The notes below the pieces were generated by a model. It ran no database searches and was not told the origin of the DNA. It saw only the letters and a list, made by a program, of their open reading frames with translations. Shown here one piece after another: positions 1 through 8,463 of a stretch of 46,202 nt of DNA. The stretch covers positions 1 through 46,202 of the forward strand of contig JACRJX010000020.1 in assembly GCA_016235595.1 (NCBI GenBank), read 5' to 3'. A program made the position numbers and the translations under genes. This DNA is from Verrucomicrobiota bacterium. GTDB taxonomy: Bacteria > Verrucomicrobiota > Verrucomicrobiia > CAIQCK01. The first letter of the stretch is position 1. Every line of letters begins with the position of its first letter.

Positions 1-257
<257 letters not shown>

Positions 258-262
<5 letters not shown>

Positions 263-293
263 TTTTCCTTTCCCCCCTGGGAAAGTAAGTGAT
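258..293 (+). other. Hairpin in the 23S-5S spacer
   Basis: ATCACTT (258-264) pairs with AAGTGAT (287-293), and inside it CTTTCCC (268-274) pairs with GGGAAAG (279-285). A short T-run then A-run follows. It sits exactly at the 3' boundary of 23S. I infer an RNA processing structure or a weak attenuator; the sequence alone cannot decide. Confidence 0.55.
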
Positions 294-375
294 TTTAAAA
301 AACAGCGTAAGAAGTCTCCCTCTACCAGTATGTCGTTTCCAGAGAACCCGAGGGTTCTTTTGATAAACCAGTTTT

Positions 376-490
376 CCCGGTGACCATAGAGCAGCGGTCC
401 CACCCGTTCTCATTCCGAACACGGCCGTGAAACGTTGTCTCGCCGATGGTAGTGCCTGTATAGCTTGCGCGAGAGTAGGTTGTTGCCGGG
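376..490 (+). rRNA. rrf: 5S ribosomal RNA
   Basis: The ends pair as the 5S helix I: CCCGGTGAC at 376-384 with GTTGCCGGG at 482-490. Inside are the typical 5S blocks CCCACCCGTTCTCATTCCGAA (near 399-419) and GAGAGTAGG (471-479). Length is about 115 nt, as expected. It lies about 113 bp after 23S and directly before a terminator. Confidence 0.95.
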
Positions 491-495
491 TCTAT

Positions 496-536
496 CGAGG
501 CCCGAGTCCGAAAGGACTCGGGCCTCGTGCTTTTTT
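496..536 (+). terminator. Rho-independent terminator of the rRNA operon
   Basis: A perfect 14-bp stem (496-509 with 514-527) is closed by a GAAA tetraloop (510-513) and followed by TGCTTTTTT. It starts 5 nt after the 5S gene. This is the strongest intrinsic terminator in the window. Confidence 0.93.
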
Positions 537-588
537 GCCCTCTCCCTCTTGCCCGGTCTCTTTGCCTTGTGCTATGGAAGACACCCAC

Positions 589-1665
589 ATGAAAGTCTTT
601 GGAAAAAACTACCGGGCGTCCTGGATGATCGAGCGCGATGGACGCGGCGTGGTGCAGGTCATTGACCAGCCGCTGCTGCCGCATCGCTTCGCCATCAAGG
701 ATCTGCTGACCCATCGCGATACCGCCGAAGCCATCCGCGATATGACCATTCGCGGGGCCGGCACCATCGGTGCCGTGGCGGCGTTTGGGCTGGCGCAAGG
801 CTGTCTCGAAGCGCCGGACGATTCCAACGGCTTCTGGCGTCACGTCCGGAAAGTCTATGAAACGCTTGTGACGACGCGGCCGACGGCCAACGACCTCAAG
901 CATAATCTCGACCGCGTCATGGCCCGGATCGAAGCGATGCCGCCCGCGAAAGCGAAGCGTGCCGCCGTGGCCGAAGCCAACGCCATCAGCGACTGGTATG
1001 CGCAGGTTGGCGAACGGATCGCGCAAAACGGCCTGAAATTGCTGAAGAACGGCACGCGAATGTTGACGCACTGCAACGCCGGCTGGCTCGCATTGCAGGA
1101 GTGGGGCAGCGCTCCCGCGCCGGTCTATCTCGCGCATCGCAAAGGTCGGAAAGTGTTCGTCTGGGTGGACGAGACCCGGCCGCGTTGCCAGGGCGCGAAC
1201 CTGACGAGTTGGGAACTGACGCAGGAAGGCGTGCCCCACGCCATCATCCCCGACAACGCCGCTGGTTTCTACATGCGCCGCGGTGAGGTGGACGTGGTCA
1301 TCACCGGCGCCGACCGCATTGCGGCCAACGGCGATACCGCGAACAAGATCGGCACCTACGAAAAGGCCGTGCTGGCATACGAGAATGATGTGCCGTTTTA
1401 CATCGCTGCACCGACCTCGACCTTCGATCCGCGCTGCAAGAGCGGCGACGACATCCCGATTGAGGAGCGTTCCGCCGATGAGGTGTTGTTTATCACAGGC
1501 CGCGACGAGGCCGGGAAAATCCGCCGCGTAAAAATCGCGCCGGAAGGCGCGACCGCGCGCAACCCGGCTTTTGACGTGACGCCCGCCAAATACATCACAG
1601 GCATCATCACGGAGCGCGGCATCGTCCGCGCCAACCGCGAGGCGATCCGAAAGCTCCTCCGATGA
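589..1665 (+). CDS. mtnA: S-methyl-5-thioribose-1-phosphate isomerase
   Basis: This enzyme converts 5-methylthioribose-1-phosphate to 5-methylthioribulose-1-phosphate in methionine salvage, in the cytoplasm. Family signatures are clear: TIRGAGTIGAVAAFGLAQG near the N-terminus, RPTANDL, THCNAG with the likely catalytic Cys162, GADRIAANGD with the likely catalytic Asp242, and APTSTFD. These two positions sit two residues from the C160/D240 pair known in the Bacillus enzyme. The 358-residue length is normal. I chose ATG 589 because GGAAG lies 8 nt upstream; ATG 574 is possible, and any start further upstream would run into the 5S gene. The stop overlaps the start of the next gene by 4 bp (ATGA), so the two are probably co-translated. 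No other methionine-salvage gene is visible in the window. Confidence 0.95.
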   Translation: MKVFGKNYRASWMIERDGRGVVQVIDQPLLPHRFAIKDLLTHRDTAEAIRDMTIRGAGTIGAVAAFGLAQGCLEAPDDSNGFWRHVRKVYETLVTTRPTANDLKHNLDRVMARIEAMPPAKAKRAAVAEANAISDWYAQVGERIAQNGLKLLKNGTRMLTHCNAGWLALQEWGSAPAPVYLAHRKGRKVFVWVDETRPRCQGANLTSWELTQEGVPHAIIPDNAAGFYMRRGEVDVVITGADRIAANGDTANKIGTYEKAVLAYENDVPFYIAAPTSTFDPRCKSGDDIPIEERSADEVLFITGRDEAGKIRRVKIAPEGATARNPAFDVTPAKYITGIITERGIVRANREAIRKLLR

Positions 1666-2270
1666 CTCGCGCCGTCTTTTTTGACCTCGGCAAAGTGCTG
1701 TTGAATTTCGACTGGGAGGCCGTCTGCAAGGGCGCGGGCACCTGCTGCGATGCGAATCCGGTGCGCATGATCCGTTGGATCGCCACCTCGCCGCACATCA
1801 GCGACTATGAATCCGGCCGGCTCACGTCACACCAGTTCTATGAGCACGCGCGCGTAGCGCTTGGTTTTCGCGGCCGATTCGAGGAATTCGCCGAACTCTG
1901 GTCGGATATTTTCACGGAGATTCCCGAGACGGTGGCGTTGGTGCGGCTGCTGAAAGGCCGCGTGCCGATCGCGTTGCTGTCGAACACCAACGAGATGCAT
2001 ATTGACTGGGTCATGGCACGCTGGGATTTCATGCGGCTCTTTGACGACATGGTCCTGTCATTCCGCGAACAGTGCGCCAAGCCGGAAGCTGAGATATACC
2101 GGCGCGCTCTTGCCAAATTGGCGGTGAAGCCGGCGGAGGCGTTCTTTGTGGACGACCGCCCGGAGAACGTTGCCGGCGCGCTGGCCGTTGGCATGGACGC
2201 GGTGCCTTTTACCGACGCGGCGGCGCTGCGCTCGGCGCTGGTGTCGCGCGGCGTGTTGCCTCAAGGGTAA
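1662..2270 (+). CDS. HAD-superfamily phosphatase (YihX-like)
   Basis: A cytoplasmic haloacid dehalogenase-fold hydrolase of 202 residues. Visible HAD motifs are: motif I as FFDLGKVL with nucleophile Asp8 (the second Asp replaced by Gly, as in the YihX/epoxide-hydrolase-N subgroup), motif II as LLSNTN, motif III Lys in CAKPEAEIY, and motif IV as FFVDDRPENV. In that family the substrates are usually sugar phosphates such as glucose-1-phosphate. The 4-bp overlap with mtnA suggests a link with methionine salvage, for example a phosphatase acting on a phosphorylated intermediate, but that is inference. The nearest named relatives are YihX-type enzymes, not MtnX, so I give no gene symbol. Confidence 0.88.
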   Translation: MTRAVFFDLGKVLLNFDWEAVCKGAGTCCDANPVRMIRWIATSPHISDYESGRLTSHQFYEHARVALGFRGRFEEFAELWSDIFTEIPETVALVRLLKGRVPIALLSNTNEMHIDWVMARWDFMRLFDDMVLSFREQCAKPEAEIYRRALAKLAVKPAEAFFVDDRPENVAGALAVGMDAVPFTDAAALRSALVSRGVLPQG

Positions 2271-2350
2271 CACCCGTTATCGGGGGCGAAACTGGATTTT
2301 CCGTTGACTTTGGCTGTGGGCGTCTTTAGGGTGCCGCGCGCTGTTTGGCT

Positions 2351-2426
2351 GGGGTCGTAGCTCAGTTGGTAGAGCGCCTCAATGGCATTGAGGAGGTCAG
2401 GGGTTCAATTCCCCTCGGCTCCACCA
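2351..2426 (+). tRNA. tRNA-Ala (anticodon GGC)
   Basis: A full cloverleaf of 76 nt with an encoded CCA end. The acceptor stem GGGGTCG/CGGCTCC carries the G3:U70 pair that marks alanine tRNAs. The D arm is GCTCAGTTGGTAGAGC, the anticodon stem is CCTCA/TGAGG with loop ATGGCAT (anticodon GGC), and the T arm is AGGGG-TTCAATT-CCCCT. Confidence 0.97.
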
Positions 2427-2504
2427 TTTTTTTGTGTGGATTGCGCCTACAGGGAGGGGAGCTTGTGTTGATTCTTCTTCGCCGCGCGCGCGGCCTTGGC
2501 GGCG

Positions 2505-3749
2505 CTATTTTGCTCCCGCCACCATGAAGTAGCCGATGAGCAACCGGTTGCCGGTGCTTGTCTTGTCGCGTTCCTCCAGCACCTTGATCTTCAACGTGTG
2601 CTTGCCCGGTGCAAGACCGCACGCGAGCATCGCATAGTGGTTGCGCGCAAAATACGGCCCCGGCGCAGTATCCACCTTGCCGTGTTTGCAGCCTTTCGGG
2701 CCGCCGTAGTTCTTGTCGGACGGCTCGCTCTTGCCGTCGTCTATCGTCCATTCGTATTTGCCACCGTCCTTCTGGACATTCTCGAAGATGCCGATGGCCG
2801 TGCCCTCGAACTCGAATTCCAGTGAATCGCCAGCCTTGCGCGCGTTGATCGTGCCATGCGCGTAGCGTTTCAACAGGCCATTCTTTGCATCCGGCGGCAG
2901 CACTTCCCAATCGCCGGAGAGTTTCGCGCCGCCCGGCGGCACGAGCCGACCATTGCCGAATTCGTCGGTCACCAGCGGCTTGGGCAGTTTCGGCGCTGGC
3001 AATGGCTTCGCATCCATCTGCGTCTTGAGATACGCGACGACTGTATCGGTATAGATTGTGTGGCCAAGATCATTCGGATGAACCGAGTCGCCCATGAAAA
3101 CCTGACCCACGGCCTTCCAGTTCAACTTCGGGTTCTTAAGTTGCGCTTCGGTCGGCTTCGGCAGGTCGGGCCGCTTGAGCGCTTCGACCAGCGGCGGCTG
3201 CAAGTCAATGTCGGGAATGTTGTAATGCTTCGCCACCGCCGGATGGCTGCCGCGTTTGCAATTGAGATCGCGGCTCGTCGTGTAGACGAAGACGATCTCT
3301 GGTTTCGTCGGCGACGACCAGAGCTGGCGCACGATGCCTTCCATCGTGGCCTTGCGGAAATCGTTCGTCGGACTGCCATCATTGATGTTGAATTCCACGA
3401 ACACCAGGTCCGGCCGCTGCGCGATCACCTCTGCGCTACAACGAAACGCCCCGAGGTCGCTGCCGGTGCCGCCGATGGCTGCGTTGATCTCGCGCACGTT
3501 CGCCTTCGAGAACGTCTCCTTGAACCACTTGAACGTCTTCACCCGCCAGCCCGACGCGGCCGTGATGCTGCCGCCGAAGTAAGCGATACCGACGTCCTCG
3601 CCGGCCTTGAGCTTCTGGAATACACGGCCCAGCGTGCGGCGTGGCGGTGCTGTGCAGCCTGCATCGGGGATGACGGGATTGGGCATCTCCGCGGCAATGA
3701 CGGTGGCGGCAAACAGCACGGGCACGACAACGAAAGTGAAGCGGCGCAT
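2505..3749 (-). CDS. Secreted SGNH/GDSL-type hydrolase
   Basis: Likely an exported esterase or carbohydrate deacetylase of 414 residues. A signal peptide (about 1-20, MRRFTFVVVPVLFAATVIAA) is followed by SGNH blocks: FGGSIT with nucleophile Ser61, GGTGSDLGAFR, FNIND (block III Asn), and GDSVHPNDLGH with Asp221 and His224 three residues apart, as in the catalytic dyad of this fold. After about residue 260 there is a second region, probably a beta-sandwich accessory domain (LEFEFEGTAIGIFENV, YEWTIDDGK). The start at 3749 is supported by AAAGGAG seven bases upstream; a longer reading frame to 3899 has no signal peptide at its start. It stands alone, facing away from the methyltransferase gene. 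A sugar-ester substrate is plausible given the other carbohydrate genes but is not shown. Confidence 0.88.
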   Translation of the reverse strand: MRRFTFVVVPVLFAATVIAAEMPNPVIPDAGCTAPPRRTLGRVFQKLKAGEDVGIAYFGGSITAASGWRVKTFKWFKETFSKANVREINAAIGGTGSDLGAFRCSAEVIAQRPDLVFVEFNINDGSPTNDFRKATMEGIVRQLWSSPTKPEIVFVYTTSRDLNCKRGSHPAVAKHYNIPDIDLQPPLVEALKRPDLPKPTEAQLKNPKLNWKAVGQVFMGDSVHPNDLGHTIYTDTVVAYLKTQMDAKPLPAPKLPKPLVTDEFGNGRLVPPGGAKLSGDWEVLPPDAKNGLLKRYAHGTINARKAGDSLEFEFEGTAIGIFENVQKDGGKYEWTIDDGKSEPSDKNYGGPKGCKHGKVDTAPGPYFARNHYAMLACGLAPGKHTLKIKVLEERDKTSTGNRLLIGYFMVAGAK

Positions 3750-4002
3750 AGTGTCTCCTTTGCTTGTAAGTTCGTGTTGGATATAGACGCAGCTCAATCG
3801 CATGTCAACGCCGGCGCATCCTGCTGTTCTGTTAGCGTTTGCCGGTTCAATACGAAACCCGCCAGCCGCATGAATTGTTCTGGACACGCCAAAAGGCAAG
3901 CTCCAGAGTTCGCCCCGTCGTCTTGCAAGACGTCAAATAGGCCGCCAAATACATGTTAGGCCGTGACCGAGTCTATTCACACCCGTAAGGAAAATTTACA
4001 CA

Positions 4003-4749
4003 GTGGACATCCCACGGATATTCAACATCACTGAGAGTGCTCACCGCATCCACAACCCGATCACACCCGAAAAGCTCGCCACTCTCGGCGCGGCGCTGCG
4101 TCTGGAATCGGGGGCCCGAGTGCTCGACCTCGGCAGCGGTTCAGGGGAGATGCTGTGCACCTGGGCACGCGATCACGGCGTCATTGGCATCGGCATCGAC
4201 ATGAGCCAGTTGTTCACCGAGCAAGCGAAACTCCGCGCTGAAGAACTCGGCGTCGCCCATCAAGTCAAGTTCATCCATGGCGATGCTGCCGGCTATGTCT
4301 CTGACGAGAAGGTCAGTGTGGCAGCCTGCCTCGGTGCCACTTGGATCGGCGGGGGAGTCGTCGGCACTATCGAGCTTCTGGCGCGGAGCCTGCGCACCGG
4401 AGGGATCATCCTCATCGGCGAGCCCTACTGGCGGCAGTTGCCGCCGACGGAAGATGTTGCCAAGGGGTGTCTTGCCAACTCAATCTCCGACTTTCTCATG
4501 CTTCCAGAACTTCTCGCGTCTTTCGGCCGCCTTGGCTACGACGTCGTTGAAATGGTTCTGGCTGACCAAGACGGCTGGGACCGATACGAGGCGGCCAAAT
4601 GGCTCACCATGCGCCGATGGCTTGAAGCCAATCCCGACGACGAGTTCGCGAAAGATGTTCGAGCCAAACTGACCTCGGAACCCGAGCGCCACGCCGCTTA
4701 CACGCGTGAATACCTGGGATGGGGGGTGTTTGCGCTGATGCCGCGGTGA
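4003..4749 (+). CDS. Class I SAM-dependent methyltransferase
   Basis: A 248-residue soluble methyltransferase. The Rossmann-fold SAM site is clear: motif I VLDLGSGSGEM (about residues 40-50) and the acidic residue ending beta-2 in GIGIDMSQ, then HGDAAGYV and LRTGGIILIGEPYW later in the core. The substrate cannot be read from the sequence; the overall look is of small-molecule methyltransferases of the UbiE-like group. The start is a GTG at 4003 with AAGGAAA about 9 nt upstream. It is monocistronic, with 253 bp of unassigned sequence upstream and 172 bp before the next start. Confidence 0.85.
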   Translation: MDIPRIFNITESAHRIHNPITPEKLATLGAALRLESGARVLDLGSGSGEMLCTWARDHGVIGIGIDMSQLFTEQAKLRAEELGVAHQVKFIHGDAAGYVSDEKVSVAACLGATWIGGGVVGTIELLARSLRTGGIILIGEPYWRQLPPTEDVAKGCLANSISDFLMLPELLASFGRLGYDVVEMVLADQDGWDRYEAAKWLTMRRWLEANPDDEFAKDVRAKLTSEPERHAAYTREYLGWGVFALMPR

Positions 4750-4868
4750 TGCGTTGGCGCATTCGGCGGATTGTCAACGGCTGTGCCGCGCAACAGCTGG
4801 TGGCTCGCCGAGATGTGATTGCGCCTGCGGCGCTTCTATTCATCCTTGCCCTCGTTCCCGTCTGAGGT

Positions 4869-4896
4869 TTGCTTGAACATGGGATTGCAGTATAAT
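4869..4896 (+). promoter_or_regulatory. Candidate sigma-70-type promoter
   Basis: A perfect TATAAT at 4891-4896 lies 16 bp after TTGCTT (4869-4874). Transcription would begin near 4903, about 19 nt before the ATG at 4922. The -35 match is poor, so this rests mainly on the -10 box. Confidence 0.4.
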
Positions 4897-4921
4897 TGCG
4901 GTATAAGTGCCAGCCAACGAC

Positions 4922-7726
4922 ATGTCCACGTCACTGCAAAAACTCGTCTTCTTCGTCGCTTTCGCCCTTGTCTCCGCCTTGCGAGCTGCCGACCTGCCGC
5001 CGCTGCTCGGCCCGCAGGAACAACTCGGCCTCGACGTGGCGTTGCGCGCGAACATGATGGGGCGCGATGATCTCAGCTACCGCAAGGACAACGCGGAGAC
5101 GGAGTTTCGCCTCGAAAAAGTCCGCCGCTTTCTCCATGAGCCGCTGGCGCTGCCGTCTCACGCCGACGAAGTCGCGCGCGAATTGCGCGGCGTGGACTCG
5201 CTCGCCAAACTGGTGAACTTTGCAGCGCGAGAACGCGAAATTGCCGTTCTAAAAATCCCCAATCCCCAATCCCAAATCCCCAGTTACCTCGATCCCGTTG
5301 CTCACATCCTTGCCACCTGCGAGCGCGCCAACGTACTCATCACAAAGGCCTTCGCCGCTGTGCCGATGGAGGAGCGACAGCGCGCCACGGCGCTCTACGC
5401 CGTCGAGGAGCTTCATCAGTCGCCCGAACTGCTAAAGAAAGTTGGTGCCAACAACTTCGATTATGAGGCCGCGCACATGGCGATGCTTGCCCCGCACCGG
5501 AAGATTGACTACGCGGGGCTTGCCGAGGCATTCCAGATTCTATGCGCGGCGATTGATGATGTGTTGCCGGTTCTAAAAGCGCATCCGCCCGCTCCGATGA
5601 CGCGCGACACGCCGCTTGGCAAGGTGATCGTCGGCACGACCGGCAACGACGTTTATCGCGACGACGCGCTGCTGATCATTGATCCGGGCGGCGACGATGT
5701 TTACCTCAACTCCGATGGCGGTGCTGACGGGCTTGCGGAGCGGCCGATCTCCATCGTGATTGACCTCGGTGGCAACGACCGCCATGAAGGGCGGCGGGGT
5801 TTCTCGCAAGGCTGTGGCTTCTGGGGTGTGGGTATTCTGGTGGACTACGACGGAGACGACACCTACGTTGCGCAGAACTGCTCGCAAGGCGCGGCGCTGT
5901 TCGGTTGCGGGTTGCTTGCCGATTTCGGCGGCCACGACCGCTACAAAGCCGACACGATGGCCCAGGGCGCGGCGACGTTTGGCTTGGCGGCGCTGTGGGA
6001 CCGTGGTGGCGACGATGACTATCGCGCGTCGCAGTTCGCCCAAGCGGTCGCGGGCATCGGCGGTTGCGGCGTATTGCTCGAAGGCGAGGGCAATGACACG
6101 TTCTACGTCGGCGGCAAATACGGCGACAACGAACGTTACAGCGCGCATTTCCTCTCACTCGGCCAGGGCTTTGCCATCGGCGCGCGGCCGTTCGCGGCGG
6201 GCGGCGTGGCGATTCTCTGCGACCTCGCCGGCAACGACAGCTACTACGCTGATATCTATGGGCAGGGCGTCAGCTACTGGTATTCGCTCGGCATGTTGCT
6301 CGACCTGGGCGGCAACGACACCTATCGCATCTACCACTACGGGCAGGGCGCGGGCATCCACCTCAGTCCTGCCATCCTCGCGGATTGGTCCGGTGACGAT
6401 AACTACACGTCCCACGGTCTCTGCCAGGGCAGTGCGCATGATTTCGGTGTTGGCGTCCTGGTAGACAAGGCTGGCAATGATCACTACACCGCCGACGAGA
6501 TTGCGCAGGGCAGCGCGGTCTATAACGCCACCGGCATCTTCGTGGATTCCGCTGGCGACGACCTCTACGCCGGGCGCGACGCAAAACAATGCCAGGCCGC
6601 AGGCCACGACGGCGTCCGCCGCGAATACGGCGCGGTTGGATTGTTCTGCGACCTCGGCGGCCGCGACGCGTATGTCGGCGGCGGGCGCGACGATTTCATC
6701 TGGCTGAAACCTCTCCACGGCGCTGGCGTGGACACGGAGATCACAAACGCTGTATGGGCCGTGAATCCAAAATCCAAAATCCAAAATCCGCAATTGGAGA
6801 TGCCCGAGGCGCTGGAGCCTCGCTACGGTCCGGCGCCCTGGCGCGTACCGCGCGACCCTGTCGAACGCGAACTGGCCGCACTTTACGAGAAGACGGTCAG
6901 CTACGGCGACAGCGGCGAGAAGCTGGCGCAGAAACAGAAAGCCGTCCAGGAGATACGCAAACGCGGTATCGCGGCGCTGCCTTACCTGATCCGCCAACTC
7001 GACCGGCGTGAACCGATGGCGAGGCAGCGCATCGAGGATTGGATATGCGATTGGGAGGCGGCCAGCATTCCGGCGTTGCTGGATGGGTTGGCGGCGGACG
7101 ATCCTGATATCCGGCGCAACTGCATCTTCTTCTTGCGTCAATGGCCCGACGAGCGAGTGGCGCCGGCGGTGATGAAATATCTCAACGTCGAGCGGCTCCA
7201 GCCAACGTGCCTGCACACTCTCGGCAAACAAAAGGCCAAAGCTGCGCTGGGTGACGCGCTGCGGCTGCTCGGTTCACCGAAGGAACTGGTGCGCATGCGT
7301 GCCGCGCAGGCATTGGGGCGCATTGGCGCGGCGGAAGCTGTGCCAAAACTCATCAGCGCCCTCGACGATCCGCTCTGGGACGTGCGCCGCCAGACGGAAG
7401 ACGCTCTGGTTGCCATTGGTCAGCCGAGCGTGCAGCCGCTGCTGGAGTCCGCCTCTCTCGCAATCCAAAATCCAAAATCCAAAATCCAAAATCTTTCCCT
7501 CCTTCACGCCATCGAAACCCTCGGCAGGTTGCGCGCACAATTGCCTGCCGAACTGTTGACGAGCGACGACTGGGCTGTGCGTGGCTTTGCGGCGGCAACG
7601 GAGACGGACGCCGGGAAGTTGCGAGCAATGCGAAAGACAGAGAAGAACCCGTTTGTATTGTCGCGAATTGACGAGACGCTGGAGAAACTGGACAAGGAGT
7701 CCCATGAAGATCGTTTACGTCGTTGA
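4922..7726 (+). CDS. Exported Gly/Asp-repeat (beta-solenoid-like) protein with HEAT repeats
   Basis: A 934-residue protein of unknown function. A signal peptide (about 1-22) is followed by a helical region to about 230. From about 233 to 596 it has some nine to ten repeats of roughly 30-35 residues with the pattern D-x-GG-N/D-D-x-Y-x(5-7)-QG-x(4)-G-x-G-x-L-x-D, probably forming a beta-solenoid. From about 640 to 850 it has HEAT-like helical repeats (RMRAAQALGRIGAAEAVPKLISALDD). It is unlike RTX proteins because the repeats lack the GGxGxDxUx nonapeptide. Three heptanucleotide tracts encode NPKSKIQN-like linkers at about residues 111-120, 614-624 and 847-857. I chose ATG 4922 because it opens the signal peptide; GTG 4907 is possible. 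Its end overlaps the next gene by 23 bp. A scaffold or surface binding role is a guess. Confidence 0.85.
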   Translation: MSTSLQKLVFFVAFALVSALRAADLPPLLGPQEQLGLDVALRANMMGRDDLSYRKDNAETEFRLEKVRRFLHEPLALPSHADEVARELRGVDSLAKLVNFAAREREIAVLKIPNPQSQIPSYLDPVAHILATCERANVLITKAFAAVPMEERQRATALYAVEELHQSPELLKKVGANNFDYEAAHMAMLAPHRKIDYAGLAEAFQILCAAIDDVLPVLKAHPPAPMTRDTPLGKVIVGTTGNDVYRDDALLIIDPGGDDVYLNSDGGADGLAERPISIVIDLGGNDRHEGRRGFSQGCGFWGVGILVDYDGDDTYVAQNCSQGAALFGCGLLADFGGHDRYKADTMAQGAATFGLAALWDRGGDDDYRASQFAQAVAGIGGCGVLLEGEGNDTFYVGGKYGDNERYSAHFLSLGQGFAIGARPFAAGGVAILCDLAGNDSYYADIYGQGVSYWYSLGMLLDLGGNDTYRIYHYGQGAGIHLSPAILADWSGDDNYTSHGLCQGSAHDFGVGVLVDKAGNDHYTADEIAQGSAVYNATGIFVDSAGDDLYAGRDAKQCQAAGHDGVRREYGAVGLFCDLGGRDAYVGGGRDDFIWLKPLHGAGVDTEITNAVWAVNPKSKIQNPQLEMPEALEPRYGPAPWRVPRDPVERELAALYEKTVSYGDSGEKLAQKQKAVQEIRKRGIAALPYLIRQLDRREPMARQRIEDWICDWEAASIPALLDGLAADDPDIRRNCIFFLRQWPDERVAPAVMKYLNVERLQPTCLHTLGKQKAKAALGDALRLLGSPKELVRMRAAQALGRIGAAEAVPKLISALDDPLWDVRRQTEDALVAIGQPSVQPLLESASLAIQNPKSKIQNLSLLHAIETLGRLRAQLPAELLTSDDWAVRGFAAATETDAGKLRAMRKTEKNPFVLSRIDETLEKLDKESHEDRLRR
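5253..5282 (+). repeat. Heptanucleotide tandem tract 1 (CCCCAAT type)
   Basis: About four imperfect copies of a 7-base unit (AATCCCC/AATCCCA) inside the coding sequence. It adds residues IPNPQSQIP in frame. It resembles the short tandemly repeated heptamers best known from cyanobacteria. Confidence 0.8.
6764..6793 (+). repeat. Heptanucleotide tandem tract 2 (CCAAAAT type)
   Basis: Three to four copies of AATCCAA within the same gene, encoding NPKSKIQNPQ at the junction between the Gly/Asp-repeat region and the HEAT region. Confidence 0.85.
7462..7493 (+). repeat. Heptanucleotide tandem tract 3 (CCAAAAT type)
   Basis: More than four perfect copies of AATCCAA in the HEAT-encoding part of the same gene, encoding IQNPKSKIQN. 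It has the same unit and orientation as tract 2. Confidence 0.88.
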
Positions 7727-8351
7727 TGTTCACGAGAACTACGCCGCCGTCGCGCGCGCGGTGGATGCTGCCGGTATCCCCGACCTGCTGATCATCGGTG
7801 GTGATATCACGACCGCGGGCACGGTGGACGAAGCTGCGCAGGCGGTCGAAGGATGGCGCTCCCTGGCGACGCGGCTGCTGGCGGTGGCGGGCAACATGGA
7901 TTCGGCAGCGATTGATGCGAAGCTGGCGTCACTGGGCGTTGCGCTTGACGGACGCGGCGTGGTGATAGGCGACGTTGGATTGTTCGGTGTCTCGGCGGGA
8001 CCGAAGTCGCCGCTGCACACGCCTTACGAGATCACGGAGGAACAAATCGCGGCGCGGATCGAGGTTGGCTTTGCCGAAGTGAAGGACTGCCGCGTTAAAA
8101 TCTTCTGTCCGCACGCGCCACCGAAGGACACGGCCTGCGACCGCATTCACAGCGGGCTGCACGTTGGCAGTACTGCGGTGCGGGCGTTTATCGAGCGCGC
8201 GCAGCCGGACCTCGTGTTGTGCGGCCACATCCACGAATCGCGCGGCGAGGACCTCATCGACAAAACGCGTGTGGTGAATCCCGGGCCAGTGACCGCAGGA
8301 CGCTACGCGGTCGTGGAAGTTGGCGAGACATTGGCGGTGAAGCTGGTCTGA
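7704..8351 (+). CDS. Calcineurin-like metallophosphoesterase
   Basis: A 215-residue soluble metal-dependent phosphoesterase. The family's metal ligands are all visible: DVH near the N-terminus, GGDI, GNMDS, the His of CPHAPP and the closing GHIHESRG, followed by NPGPVTAGRYAVVE, which is typical of the family's end. The substrate is not readable; relatives act on cyclic nucleotides or other phosphodiesters. The start at 7704 has AAGGAG at 7694-7699. The gene begins inside the last 23 bp of the preceding repeat-protein gene in another frame, so the two are probably co-transcribed and may be translationally coupled. Confidence 0.9.
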   Translation: MKIVYVVDVHENYAAVARAVDAAGIPDLLIIGGDITTAGTVDEAAQAVEGWRSLATRLLAVAGNMDSAAIDAKLASLGVALDGRGVVIGDVGLFGVSAGPKSPLHTPYEITEEQIAARIEVGFAEVKDCRVKIFCPHAPPKDTACDRIHSGLHVGSTAVRAFIERAQPDLVLCGHIHESRGEDLIDKTRVVNPGPVTAGRYAVVEVGETLAVKLV

Positions 8352-8463
8352 CGAATGACACTTCAGAAAAAACAGCATTTGAAATCTCCGCCAGTCCGGG
8401 CATGATGGCAGCGATGTTGAACAACGAGCCGAGACACAGCGGATCGCGACGAAAACTGTCACT

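Noticed and set aside
427..588. Upstream extension of mtnA
   Set aside because: Would begin inside 5S and run through the terminator; the ATG at 589 has a good binding site.
322..1239. Minus-strand frame across 5S and mtnA
   Set aside because: Overlaps an rRNA gene, a terminator and a conserved enzyme gene.
2345..2527. Short open frame across tRNA-Ala
   Set aside because: Its peptide (AQLVERLNGIEEVRGSIPLG) is the familiar false translation of a tRNA gene.
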